From assembly GCA_025352125.1 (NCBI GenBank), contig JANXTZ010000013.1:1-64000 (forward strand): DNA of 64,000 nucleotides, in the 5' to 3' direction. This DNA is from Deinococcales bacterium (GTDB lineage Bacteria; Deinococcota; Deinococci; Deinococcales; JAAFIG01). Both the position numbers and the translations under genes were made by a program. Of the stretch, positions 25,702 to 34,026 are shown piece after piece. Position 1 is the stretch's first letter. Each line of letters begins with the position of its first letter. The notes beneath the pieces were generated by a model. The model saw only the letters and a program-made list of their open reading frames with translations. It searched no databases and was not told where the DNA came from.

Positions 25702-26601
25702 TTATTTTGCGGCGCGTTGCGATTTGGGATCGAGCGCGTCGCGTAAACCGTCACCAAGCAGATTAAACCCAAGCACGGTCAACAAAATCGCCAAGCCCGG
25801 AAAAATCATCGTCCAAGGCGCAGTGGTTGCCACACCAATCTGGAAGGCGTCGGCAATCATGGTTCCCCATTCAGGTTGTGGGGGTTGCGCCCCCAACCCC
25901 AGAAAACCCAGTGCCGCCGCCTCGAGTGTCGCCGTGCCGATGGTCAGGGTGCTTTGCACAATAAGCGGACTTAGCCCGTTGGGCAGCACATGAACCAGCA
26001 TTTGCCGCCAACTCGAGGCTCCAAGCGCCTCGGCGGCGTGGATGAAATCTTGTTCGCGCAGGCTGTAGACCATCGACCGCGCGATACGGACGTAAACCGG
26101 AATTTGCGTGACCGAAATGGCAAGCATGGTGTTGGTCAAACCAGGACCGCGAACGGCGACAATAGCGATGGCTAAGAGCGTGCCCGGAAAAGCCAGCAGG
26201 ATGTTCGTGCCCCAGTCAATGCCAGCATCCACCCGTCCACGAAAAAAACCGGCGATCAAACCCAGCAACGTGCCAACCACGGCTGCCAGTGACACCGAGA
26301 TCAAACCGACCTGCAAGGATATTCTCGAGCCATGCAACACCCGCGTTGCCACGTCGCGCCCGAGGTTGTCCGTACCAAAAATATGGCTGGTGCTGGGCGG
26401 TGTTAAACGGTCACGGTAGGAACGGTCCTTGAACGCATCGTAAGGCTTCAAAATTGGCGCGAGCAATGCCAGCACAATGAACATGAGCACAATGATGCCG
26501 CCCACTTTTCCTGGACTCGAGGCACGAAAGCGCCGCCAAATCTGGGCGGTTGGTGTCTCGAGTTGGGCTTTACGTTCTGGTGTTGCGGTTGCTGTGGTCA
26601 C
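25702..26601 (-). CDS. Peptide ABC transporter permease, DppC-like
   Basis: A 299-aa inner-membrane permease of the DppC/OppC group. An N-terminal helix (GGIIVLMFIVLALLAPIL), the DppC N-terminal block (FGTDNLGRDVATRVLHGSRISL) and the EAA loop (EQDFIHAAEALGASSWRQMLVHVLPNGLSP) that contacts the ATPase are all present. Start is uncertain: I take GTG 26601, preceded by GAGG; a TTG at 26685 would overlap the DppB-like gene by 47 bases and add a Thr/Pro/Asp-rich tail. It is the last gene of the operon in this window; no ATP-binding subunits follow. Confidence 0.87.
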   Translation of the reverse strand: MTTATATPERKAQLETPTAQIWRRFRASSPGKVGGIIVLMFIVLALLAPILKPYDAFKDRSYRDRLTPPSTSHIFGTDNLGRDVATRVLHGSRISLQVGLISVSLAAVVGTLLGLIAGFFRGRVDAGIDWGTNILLAFPGTLLAIAIVAVRGPGLTNTMLAISVTQIPVYVRIARSMVYSLREQDFIHAAEALGASSWRQMLVHVLPNGLSPLIVQSTLTIGTATLEAAALGFLGLGAQPPQPEWGTMIADAFQIGVATTAPWTMIFPGLAILLTVLGFNLLGDGLRDALDPKSQRAAK

Positions 26602-26638
26602 GTTGTCCTCATCTGTACTGGGTTTATTAATGCTGGGT

Positions 26639-27697
26639 TTATCTGTACTGAATTCTGGGGTCGAGAAGGGCGTAACTGATGTCAACGATGGTGTTCACCA
26701 GGGTAAAAACGAAGGCAACAAAGATCACGCCCGCCTGAACAATTGGGTAATCGCGGGTTGAGATGCCCTCGTAAATCCACAAGCCGATGCCCTCCCAGCT
26801 AAACACCGTTTCGGTCAGGATTGCGCCGCCCAAGAGCGCACCAACTTGCAAACCGATCACAGTGGCAACTGGCAGCAGGGCATTGCGCAGCGCATGTTTG
26901 TAAACCACCGTGCGTTGCGACAAACCTTTGGCTCGGGCGGTGCGGACATAATCTTGGTTTAATGTCTCGAGCATGGCACTGCGGGTCATGCGGGCGATAA
27001 TCGCGGTGGGAATGGTGGCGAGTGCCACCGAGGGTAAAATCAGGTGTTGCAGGGCTTGCAAGGTGACATTGAGTTGCCCGCGCAAAACACCGTCCAAAAC
27101 CAGCAAGTTGGTGATCGGTTTGAAACTGATCGAAAGGTCCGTGCCAAGCCGGTGACCTGGCGGCAACCAGTGCAGTTCGACGGCGAACAGGTAAATCAGC
27201 AGCAAGCCCAACCAGAAGATTGGCATGGAAACACCAATTAAAGCCACGGTCATGGACAAATTATCGACAATTGAATTTCGGCGCACGGCTGCCAGAATGC
27301 CAATTGGAATCCCAAGAAACGTCGAGAGGATCATTGCGCCAATTGAGAGTTCGATGGTTCCGGGCCAGCGCTGCACCAGTTCGGTTTTGACAGGTATATT
27401 CTTTAACAAACTGACACCAAAATCGCCCTGCAAAAGTTTGCCGACAAAATTAAAATACTGCGAATCAAAAAAACCAAGCACACCATTTTTGGCAAAACCC
27501 TCCGGATTAAAAACCCAGGGTTTGTTCAAACCCAGTTGCTCACGGACTTCAGCCAGACGTTGTGGCGTGCCGCGTTCACCCAACAAAATTGTGGCGGCAT
27601 CGCCTGGGATCAGGTGAATAAACATAAAAACCAGAATCGAAATCCCGATCAAAACAGGCACTATGGCAATCAGGCGGCGCATGGCGTAAACAAACAT
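26639..27697 (-). CDS. Peptide ABC transporter permease, DppB-like
   Basis: A 352-aa inner-membrane permease of the DppB/OppB group: N-terminal RRLIAIVPVLIGISILVFMFIHLIPGD, which is the family opening, and the EAA loop NQDYVRTARAKGLSQRTVVYKHALRNALLP. ATG 27697 has AAGGA a few bases upstream, a better start than the in-frame start at 27736. About six membrane segments. It would form the heterodimeric channel with the DppC-like protein, fed by the binding protein encoded just upstream. Confidence 0.9.
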   Translation of the reverse strand: MFVYAMRRLIAIVPVLIGISILVFMFIHLIPGDAATILLGERGTPQRLAEVREQLGLNKPWVFNPEGFAKNGVLGFFDSQYFNFVGKLLQGDFGVSLLKNIPVKTELVQRWPGTIELSIGAMILSTFLGIPIGILAAVRRNSIVDNLSMTVALIGVSMPIFWLGLLLIYLFAVELHWLPPGHRLGTDLSISFKPITNLLVLDGVLRGQLNVTLQALQHLILPSVALATIPTAIIARMTRSAMLETLNQDYVRTARAKGLSQRTVVYKHALRNALLPVATVIGLQVGALLGGAILTETVFSWEGIGLWIYEGISTRDYPIVQAGVIFVAFVFTLVNTIVDISYALLDPRIQYR

Positions 27698-27796
27698 TTT
27701 ATCCTTGTGGTTTCTGTAAGAATTTATGCGCTTCAAAAATTCAATACTGCCAAAAACGAATTAGCTCGAGCCATTTGCGAAACTCGAGTTTCAATA

Positions 27797-27827
27797 AAAT
27801 CTGGGAGAAAGAAAATCCTTCTCCCAG
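27797..27827 (-). terminator. Intercistronic hairpin after the binding-protein gene
   Basis: CTGGGAGAA and TTCTCCCAG form a perfect 9-bp stem with a 9-nt loop, followed on the minus strand by ATTTTATT. It lies between the binding-protein stop and the DppB-like start, so it probably terminates most transcripts or protects the 3' end of the binding-protein mRNA. Confidence 0.75.
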
Positions 27828-27835
27828 AAAACAAG

Positions 27836-29434
27836 TTACTTGATGCTGATATCTGCGAAGTTGATTTCACCTAAGGGGCTTGGTTTGTAACCTTCCACCG
27901 TGGCTTTGCTCGCCTCGAGCGGTTGGCTGTGAACGAATGGCAAACGCACCACATCGTTGAAGAGGATTTCTTCGACTTGTTGGTAGATCGGCACTTTGGC
28001 TTTGCGGTTGGTCAGCTTTTGGGCTTTCTCGAGCAAATCAAAAACTTTTTGATTGCGGTAGTTCACGTCGTCCACCGCACCAGGTCCAAAGTGTGGGGTG
28101 TAGAAGTTGTCGGCATCGCCGTAATCGCCGGTCCAGCCAAGCAAGAACATTGGGAACTTGTTCTTCTTGCGATCCTCGAGGTAGGTGCCCCAGTCCTCGG
28201 TCTTGAGGTTGAGCTTGATGCCAATTTGCGCCAGATCGGCGGCGATGGCTTCGGCAATCGGTTTTGGCGTTGGGAAGTACGGTCTGGACACGGGCATGTA
28301 CCAGAAATCGGTTTCAAAGCCGTTCGGATACCCTGCGTCTGCCAAAGCTTTTTTGGCGGCTTCTGGGTTGTAGACGTAATCCTTGACTTTTGGCGATCTG
28401 AAATCAGAAAAGGTTGAGGGCAGGAACGAACCGTCGGTCACGCCCAAGCCCTTCCAGAAGCTGGCAACAATTTCTTTTTTGTTGACGGCTTGCGCCACCG
28501 CTTGACGAACTTTAACGTTGTCGAAGGGTTTGAGTTGCGTGTTGAACGCCACATAGCCGACGTTGAAGCTCGGGCGCAAAATGGCTTTCAGCTTGGGGTC
28601 GGCTTTGATGGCGGCGTAATCGTCTGGGTTGAGGTTAACGGTCAGGTCAACTGTACCCGCACGAAGCTCGGCAAAACGGGCGCTGGTGTCCTTGATGGTA
28701 CGGAACACGAGTTGATCGACGTTGGTGGTGGTCTTGCCCCAGTAATTTGGGTTTTTGCTGTAAACGATGCGGTCGCCTGGTTTCCAGTCTTTGAGGATGA
28801 AAGGTCCAGTGCCCGCAATGGTGCCAACACTGGCTGGTGTGCCGTAATCCGCTCCGGCTTTCTTGATGGCGGTTGGGCTGGCAATCTCGAAGTAAATCGA
28901 AGCCATGACCGCGTCAAACGCGGCAAAGGGTTGGGTCAAAATAAATTTGATTTGGTACTTGTTGACCACCTGCACATCTTTGATGACCGCGCTGGCGTCA
29001 CCCTTGTAACCGCTCAGCAAATCGCCCATCGGTTCCCAGAGCTTGCCCTTGTCGCGGTAGCCGTACTCGAACTTGGGGTCCCACCAACGCATGACGTTGA
29101 ATTTGACCGCATCGGCATCAAAACCCGTGCCGTCGTGGAATTTCACGTCAGAACGCAAGCTGAACGTCCACTCGGTGGCAGTCTTGTTGGCACGCCAGCT
29201 TTTGGCTAAGGATGGCACGAGTTTGGTCGTTCCAGATTCAAAGCCGAGCAGGCGTTCATAAATGGGTTGTTGCGCCTGAAGCGTGTTGCCGTCCTCACGA
29301 TCACCTGGTTCAAAGTTGATCGCGTCGCCCGACTGGGCGAAAACGAGGGTTTTCGCGCTGGACTGGGCTGTGGCGACCATCAGCGCAGCCGATCCTAACG
29401 CGACTGTGACAAAAGCAATCTTCCAATGCTTCAT
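27836..29434 (-). CDS. Peptide ABC transporter substrate-binding protein (family 5)
   Basis: A 532-aa periplasmic binding protein of SBP family 5 (DppA/OppA). Signal peptide MKHWKIAFVTVALGSAALMVATAQS with no lipobox. Typical blocks: VFAQSGDAINFEPGD, IYERLLGFESGTTKLVPSLAKSW, and FHDGTGFDADAVKFN. ATG 29434 follows a strong GAGGAGG site. Expected to bind peptides or similar solutes and deliver them to the two permeases downstream. The transport ATPases are not encoded here and must be supplied from elsewhere. Confidence 0.92.
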   Translation of the reverse strand: MKHWKIAFVTVALGSAALMVATAQSSAKTLVFAQSGDAINFEPGDREDGNTLQAQQPIYERLLGFESGTTKLVPSLAKSWRANKTATEWTFSLRSDVKFHDGTGFDADAVKFNVMRWWDPKFEYGYRDKGKLWEPMGDLLSGYKGDASAVIKDVQVVNKYQIKFILTQPFAAFDAVMASIYFEIASPTAIKKAGADYGTPASVGTIAGTGPFILKDWKPGDRIVYSKNPNYWGKTTTNVDQLVFRTIKDTSARFAELRAGTVDLTVNLNPDDYAAIKADPKLKAILRPSFNVGYVAFNTQLKPFDNVKVRQAVAQAVNKKEIVASFWKGLGVTDGSFLPSTFSDFRSPKVKDYVYNPEAAKKALADAGYPNGFETDFWYMPVSRPYFPTPKPIAEAIAADLAQIGIKLNLKTEDWGTYLEDRKKNKFPMFLLGWTGDYGDADNFYTPHFGPGAVDDVNYRNQKVFDLLEKAQKLTNRKAKVPIYQQVEEILFNDVVRLPFVHSQPLEASKATVEGYKPSPLGEINFADISIK

Positions 29435-29460
29435 ACAACCTCCTCTTACAATGCACCACA

Positions 29461-29476
29461 TTGCCCATTTGGGCAA
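29461..29476. promoter_or_regulatory. Palindromic operator candidate TTGCCCATTTGGGCAA
   Basis: A perfect 6-bp inverted repeat with a 4-nt centre, 27 bases upstream of the peptide-binding-protein start, with another GGGCAA copy near 29495. A plausible repressor site controlling the peptide importer; no matching regulator gene is in view. Confidence 0.4.
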
Positions 29477-29598
29477 CTTTTTCGTGGTGAGTGGGCAAAG
29501 TGTACCAAGCCAGGGGGTCAAAAGTGAAGCAAAGAAGTTTCAATTGAACCCGAGCCGAAGTTTGTGCTGTAAAACCTTGGATCGTGTCAGACTGAGTT

Positions 29599-30012
29599 GT
29601 GAGCGCCAAACTCGAGTTTCCAAAAATACTGTTTGAGCATTTGTTTGAATTGGCACGCAGTGCTTTACCCAACGAATGCGTGGGGTTTTTGGCTGGAATC
29701 TCGAGTCGGCAAGTCAGTGCCGTGTTTCCATTGGTGAATGTGGCAGACAACGCGACCAGTTTTTACGCGGCTGAACCGAGCGGCGTGGTTCGCGCCCTGA
29801 AAGTCATCAAAAATCAGCACCTCGAGTTGGTTGGGATTTACCATTCGCACCCAAGGCATGAAGCCGTTCCATCAAAAACCGATCTCGAGAAAGCCGCCTG
29901 GGACGTGCCGTATTTGATTCTTGACGTTCAACGCCAAACAGCTCGAGCTTGGGAATTATTGGATCAGGTGCTCGAGATTCCCGTTTTGATTCAGTCGCTC
30001 GAGATACACTGA
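29599..30012 (+). CDS. JAMM/MPN+ (M67) metallopeptidase domain protein
   Basis: A 137-aa single-domain JAB/MPN protein with the complete JAMM zinc site: Glu26 in ALPNECVGFLAG, then H82-S-H84 and Asp95 in HSHPRHEAVPSKTD, with the conserved Ser92. Bacterial relatives act on sulfur-carrier proteins (removing C-terminal residues in thiamine, molybdopterin or cysteine pathways) or on ubiquitin-like modifiers. The gene that follows three bases later is a MOSC protein, which also belongs to sulfur/molybdenum cofactor chemistry; that pairing is suggestive. Start is GTG 29599. Confidence 0.9.
   Translation: MSAKLEFPKILFEHLFELARSALPNECVGFLAGISSRQVSAVFPLVNVADNATSFYAAEPSGVVRALKVIKNQHLELVGIYHSHPRHEAVPSKTDLEKAAWDVPYLILDVQRQTARAWELLDQVLEIPVLIQSLEIH
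30005..30010 (+). promoter_or_regulatory. -10 box of leaderless MOSC gene
   Basis: TACACT runs up to the stop codon of the JAMM gene, five bases before ATG 30016, so the MOSC gene may also be transcribed on its own. Confidence 0.4.
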
Positions 30013-30015
30013 GGC

Positions 30016-30663
30016 ATGGAGCTGATTTCGGTCAATATTGGAACATTGCAACCGCTTGAGGTTGGAAATCACAGCACCAAAACAGGAATTTTCAAAACGC
30101 CCGTCAACAACCCAGTCCGTGTTGGAAAACTGGGATTCGAGGCAGATGTGATACAAAACAAGAAGCATCACGGCGGTCCAGATCAAGCCATCTATGTATA
30201 CGGCACAGCCGATTACGCCTGGTGGTCGAAGCAATTACAATCTAATCTCGAACCTGGAATCTTTGGCGAGAACCTGACGATCAGTGACCTCGAAGGTGCC
30301 AGTTTCAATATTGGTGATCGCTTAAAGATTGGCACGGTGTTGCTCGAGGTTTCGGCGTCACGAATTCCGTGCAGCACCTTGGCGGCGCGAATGGGTGATG
30401 CCGGATTTGTCAAAAAGTTCAAGCAAGCCCGTAGACCAGGTTTGTACTGTCGGGTGCTCGAGGAGGGCGAGGTGCAAGTTGGCGATGCCGTCACGCTCGA
30501 GCCAAGTGCAGCCCAGTATTTGAGCGTGATTGAGACTTTTGATTGGTTTTACGACCCCAATCCAAGTCTCGAGATGATTCAGCGCGTCTTGGCTGCACCG
30601 GTTGCCATTCGTGCCAGGAAAATGTATCAACACTTGCTCGAGAAAGCTCAAGCTTCGAGCTGA
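30016..30663 (+). CDS. MOSC domain protein, YiiM-like
   Basis: A 215-aa protein with a MOSC domain like E. coli YiiM. Visible blocks: IQNKKHHGGPDQAIYVYG, PGIFGENLTISDL, IGDRLKIG, and the Cys-bearing loop SASRIPCSTLAARMG. MOSC proteins bind molybdenum cofactor with a cysteine; YiiM reduces N-hydroxylated purines. The C-terminal 40 residues form a small helical 3-alpha type extension, as in YiiM. It lies three bases after the JAMM gene, and its 3' end overlaps the convergent TPR gene by 16 bases. Confidence 0.92.
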   Translation: MELISVNIGTLQPLEVGNHSTKTGIFKTPVNNPVRVGKLGFEADVIQNKKHHGGPDQAIYVYGTADYAWWSKQLQSNLEPGIFGENLTISDLEGASFNIGDRLKIGTVLLEVSASRIPCSTLAARMGDAGFVKKFKQARRPGLYCRVLEEGEVQVGDAVTLEPSAAQYLSVIETFDWFYDPNPSLEMIQRVLAAPVAIRARKMYQHLLEKAQASS

Positions 30664-31979
30664 TTTACAAGGTTTGTTGCTCGAGTCTCAAGACGTCTTG
30701 AACCGATCTCGAGAGCAATCTTCAACGCTTCTCGAGCCAGTGATCCATCTTTTTCCTTTTCACTGACCTCAAGCAATGCCAGCAATTCATACGGTTTGTG
30801 TCCTGCCACCCTCGCTTCGGTCAAGGCATTACGGGCGAAGCTGCCAATTTTGGTGGTGGCGTAGAGTGCCAAAAGCGCACGGGTGGTGCTGGCTGCGTCC
30901 TTGGCGGCTCGAGCGCGTTTGAAAGCTTTTTCTGAAACCTCGAGCGCCTTGTTTTTACTGCCCCAGACGGCATGGGCGTGTCCCAATCCTGCAAGCACCC
31001 CCGCGCTGGCATCCTCGCCCAAAATCTCAGAAATCCCGACGGCTTTGCCGAATGCGATGACCGCCTCTTTTGGATTGACGCCCTCGAAAATCGCTTTCTC
31101 GAGCAGCGCCTCGCCCTGCACGGTCAATGCCGCCACCGCCATAAAACCGTCCTGCTCGAGGCTGGAAATGTCATAGGCTTCGAGCGCAAATTTGACGCTG
31201 TTCTCGAGATCATCAAGGATTCGGTAGGCGTTTGCCAGATGCACCAGCGCCCAACCTTTGGAATCTGTATGGCTTGGCAGTGACTCGAGCAGCGCGATCA
31301 CGTCCTGGGGCTTTCCAACGCGAATCAATGCACTGGCAAGGTTGGCTTTGACGTGATCGGCTTTTGTGTCTTGCAAATACGGCAACGCGATTTGAAGATG
31401 TTCAACACTTTTTTCTGGTCTGTTCGACCGCCATTCAAATCCTGCCAATTCGAGCGAGATTTCCGCACCAAATTCGGGATTCAACTCGAGATACTTTTCG
31501 CGTTCGCGCACGACAAACTCGAGGTTTTTGTTCGCCTCTTCGGTGCGTCCAGTGTCAAACAGTCCAGCCGAATTTTCGAGCAAGGCTTTCAAGAAAACCT
31601 TGTGCAAATCAAAGCGTTCTCGCGCCAGCCACACTTGAAAGGCTGGATGGCTCGAGCTTAAACCAAGCGCAAACTCGGCACGCAAGCTGGTCAGGGTGCG
31701 AAGATTTGTGCCAGCGTTCAAATAATCTTGAACATCCGACCCAACCTCGAGCCGCAAAGAGTCATGCTCGAGGATCAAAAATACGCGAACTGGCTCGAAT
31801 TCTGCCGCCTTCAGGTCATCTTGGAGGAATCCCAACTCCTCGAGTTCAAGCCACGTTTTTGCGAGTCCTCGAGAAGCCAAGAACACCAGAAGCTCGAGCG
31901 AGCGACCTTGAAGACCGTCGATGGTGTCACCATCAAGCTCGAATTGAATTGAACCCAGTAATTTCGCGTACAAAAGCAC
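30648..31979 (-). CDS. BTAD/SARP-like TPR protein
   Basis: A 443-aa helical-repeat protein. The N-terminal 45 residues (LLGSIQFELDGDTIDGLQGRSLELLVFLASRG) look like the start of a SARP-type winged helix, and the next 120 residues resemble the bacterial transcriptional activation domain (BTAD), followed by TPR-type repeats to the end. However the recognition-helix part of the winged helix is poorly matched, so DNA binding is doubtful. Start GTG 31979 has TAAACT six bases upstream. No ATPase domain is present, unlike large LuxR/SARP regulators. Confidence 0.65.
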   Translation of the reverse strand: MLLYAKLLGSIQFELDGDTIDGLQGRSLELLVFLASRGLAKTWLELEELGFLQDDLKAAEFEPVRVFLILEHDSLRLEVGSDVQDYLNAGTNLRTLTSLRAEFALGLSSSHPAFQVWLARERFDLHKVFLKALLENSAGLFDTGRTEEANKNLEFVVREREKYLELNPEFGAEISLELAGFEWRSNRPEKSVEHLQIALPYLQDTKADHVKANLASALIRVGKPQDVIALLESLPSHTDSKGWALVHLANAYRILDDLENSVKFALEAYDISSLEQDGFMAVAALTVQGEALLEKAIFEGVNPKEAVIAFGKAVGISEILGEDASAGVLAGLGHAHAVWGSKNKALEVSEKAFKRARAAKDAASTTRALLALYATTKIGSFARNALTEARVAGHKPYELLALLEVSEKEKDGSLAREALKIALEIGSRRLETRATNLVNQLEA

Positions 31980-31985
31980 AAACCG

Positions 31986-31991
31986 AGTTTA
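31986..31991 (-). promoter_or_regulatory. -10 box of leaderless BTAD/TPR gene
   Basis: TAAACT on the minus strand, six bases before GTG 31979. Confidence 0.45.
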
Positions 31992-32023
31992 ACCCGAACA
32001 AACCCAGACAAATGATTCTGATT

Positions 32024-33979
32024 TTAGGCTTTAAGCTCGAGTGCCGCGATTGCCTTGCTGGCGTCTTGCTCGAGGGTTGAAGCCAGTGCTTTCAGGTTTT
32101 CAGTCTCAAACTCGAGGGTTTTCAACCGGTTTTCAGACCCGTCAAGTTCTTTGACCAATTTGGAGCGCAGTCTTCCCTCGTCACCGTCTCGAGCCAACGG
32201 CGCGAGGTTGCCTTGAATCTGGGTTTGACGCGCAAAAATACGTTTGCGCTCAGCCTCGAGCGAACTGATTTTGGCGTTGGTACTTTCGATCTGGGCGTAC
32301 AGATTGCGAATGCTTTTCAGGGCTTCAAAGGTGCTCGAGTCCAAGAACTTGTTCTTCAAGTATTCGCTCAGGCTTTCAAACGTAATGTTGCGCACCTGCT
32401 CATAACGGCTTTGCAGCATTCGTTCTTGCAGCACAAACTCGAACTTGGCTTTGCTGCCAAGATCAACTTTCCAACGCGCCAGGGTCACGGTTTGAGAGAT
32501 GGGTTGGGGCGTCTCAAAAAAATCGTAACCGTTCAAGCGATCCCGCTCGAGCGTGACGACCACGGGTATCTGAAGTTGCGAGATGATTTCGTAGGTCGTG
32601 CGGCAGGTTTGGTGTTCTTGAATCAGCAAGTAACCCTGGTTGATGCTGATTCGGTTTAATCGCGTTTCCCAAGTTTGTTGCTCGGTCACTTTCACGCCAA
32701 GTTCGACGGCAAACGCCACGATCACTTCCGCGCCAGACGGTGTGAACTCGAGCACCGCCTCGCCCGCGTACTCTGCGCCCTGTGAAACTTGAGCCTCGAG
32801 CACCGTGACCGGACCACGCTCGAGGGTGAAACCAGAACTGTTTTCAAAGCGCAGGCTGGCGACGGGGTTCTCAGGATTTTTCGCGCCGTTATAAAGCAGT
32901 TCGCGTTTGCCTTTTAACTTTGCGGACATGAGCAACACCATGCCCGATTGACCCCTCGCCACGCTGACCGGATGCGCCACGCGGTAGGCAAACAATGCCC
33001 CTCGAGCTTCACCGCTCGAGACTGGTTTTGAACTTTGCATCATCTGGCTCGAGAGTGGTGCGGGGGCGGCAGCCATGGCGGGAGCAGCCATCGATTTTCT
33101 GGCTCGCGCCATGCCGCCCATCGGCGCGGCGCTTGCCTCCTCCATGTAGTCCATTGTGGCAAACTGAATCGGAGCGCCGACGGTGCGCTCCTGATCCTCG
33201 ACCAACGGGCGTTCGGGCGTGTTGGGCGCAAACAAGGAATACCGAAACGAGACGGGCATTCCCGCCACCAAGCTTAATTCCACGCCGTCAAGGTCTTCCT
33301 CGAGCGTGTTGTCAAACAACCCCCAACCTTGCACAAATATTTCTCGAACATCGGATTCGGTATTTTCAAGTTCTTCGGCGATCACACGGTACGAAACGCG
33401 CCAGGCTGGGGCTGGGGCAATGTAAGAAATCGACAGATTGTGCTCACCCTCGGAGAGCCGCAAGAGCGCCGAGGATCGGTCTTCGTCGCGTTTGGCAGTT
33501 TGCAGCGCAAACTCGAGATCACCCGCCGCCACCGCATCCAAGATTTGCAGGCGTTCAAGTCGCTCGAGGCTGAGTTTGACAATGCTTTTTGATTCGGTTT
33601 GGTACAAACTTAAAATGGCACGCTCGAGCGGATTTTTGCTCTCCAGGTCAACACCGACCACCAGACCTTCAAGCGTTTGCTCGCTGGTCTGAACCCGCAC
33701 GTTGCGTCCGCGCAAGGCGGTCAAGGTATCGGTCAAACTCGAGTCATTGGAGAGGGTCAGACTGCTTTTGTGAACGTTTTCATTGCGGTCTGGTGGGGTT
33801 TCAAACTCGAGTCCCAAGACCTGACCCAGACTGTCGAGCACCACCAAACTTTTTAAAATATCGTCCATCGCCGGACGTGGAAACTCGAGCCTCAACTGCT
33901 GCCCTGTCAGCAATCCGCGCCGTTCAAAAAAACCCAGACCGTGTTTGTAGAGGGTGACGCGCTTGATTGGTAGGCTCAT
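32024..33979 (-). CDS. DUF4139 domain protein
   Basis: A 651-aa protein with no signal peptide. It opens with IKRVTLYKHGLGFFERRG, the N-terminal signature of DUF4139-type proteins, and the C-terminal half has the long beta-rich DUF4139 region (TTYEIISQLQIPVVVTLERDRL onward) followed by a coiled coil (about 570-650, heptads such as IESTNAKISSLEAERKRIF). An Ala/Met/Pro-rich segment (about 290-315) separates the halves. The function of the family is unknown; some members are called mucoidy-inhibitor-like. A TAGACT box precedes ATG 33979. Confidence 0.8.
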   Translation of the reverse strand: MSLPIKRVTLYKHGLGFFERRGLLTGQQLRLEFPRPAMDDILKSLVVLDSLGQVLGLEFETPPDRNENVHKSSLTLSNDSSLTDTLTALRGRNVRVQTSEQTLEGLVVGVDLESKNPLERAILSLYQTESKSIVKLSLERLERLQILDAVAAGDLEFALQTAKRDEDRSSALLRLSEGEHNLSISYIAPAPAWRVSYRVIAEELENTESDVREIFVQGWGLFDNTLEEDLDGVELSLVAGMPVSFRYSLFAPNTPERPLVEDQERTVGAPIQFATMDYMEEASAAPMGGMARARKSMAAPAMAAAPAPLSSQMMQSSKPVSSGEARGALFAYRVAHPVSVARGQSGMVLLMSAKLKGKRELLYNGAKNPENPVASLRFENSSGFTLERGPVTVLEAQVSQGAEYAGEAVLEFTPSGAEVIVAFAVELGVKVTEQQTWETRLNRISINQGYLLIQEHQTCRTTYEIISQLQIPVVVTLERDRLNGYDFFETPQPISQTVTLARWKVDLGSKAKFEFVLQERMLQSRYEQVRNITFESLSEYLKNKFLDSSTFEALKSIRNLYAQIESTNAKISSLEAERKRIFARQTQIQGNLAPLARDGDEGRLRSKLVKELDGSENRLKTLEFETENLKALASTLEQDASKAIAALELKA

Positions 33980-33986
33980 GGGTTTC

Positions 33987-33992
33987 AGTCTA
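33987..33992 (-). promoter_or_regulatory. -10 box of leaderless DUF4139 gene
   Basis: TAGACT on the minus strand, seven bases before ATG 33979. Confidence 0.5.
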
Positions 33993-34026
33993 GTTCAAAA
34001 ACGATACAATCCAAAGACCGAGACTT

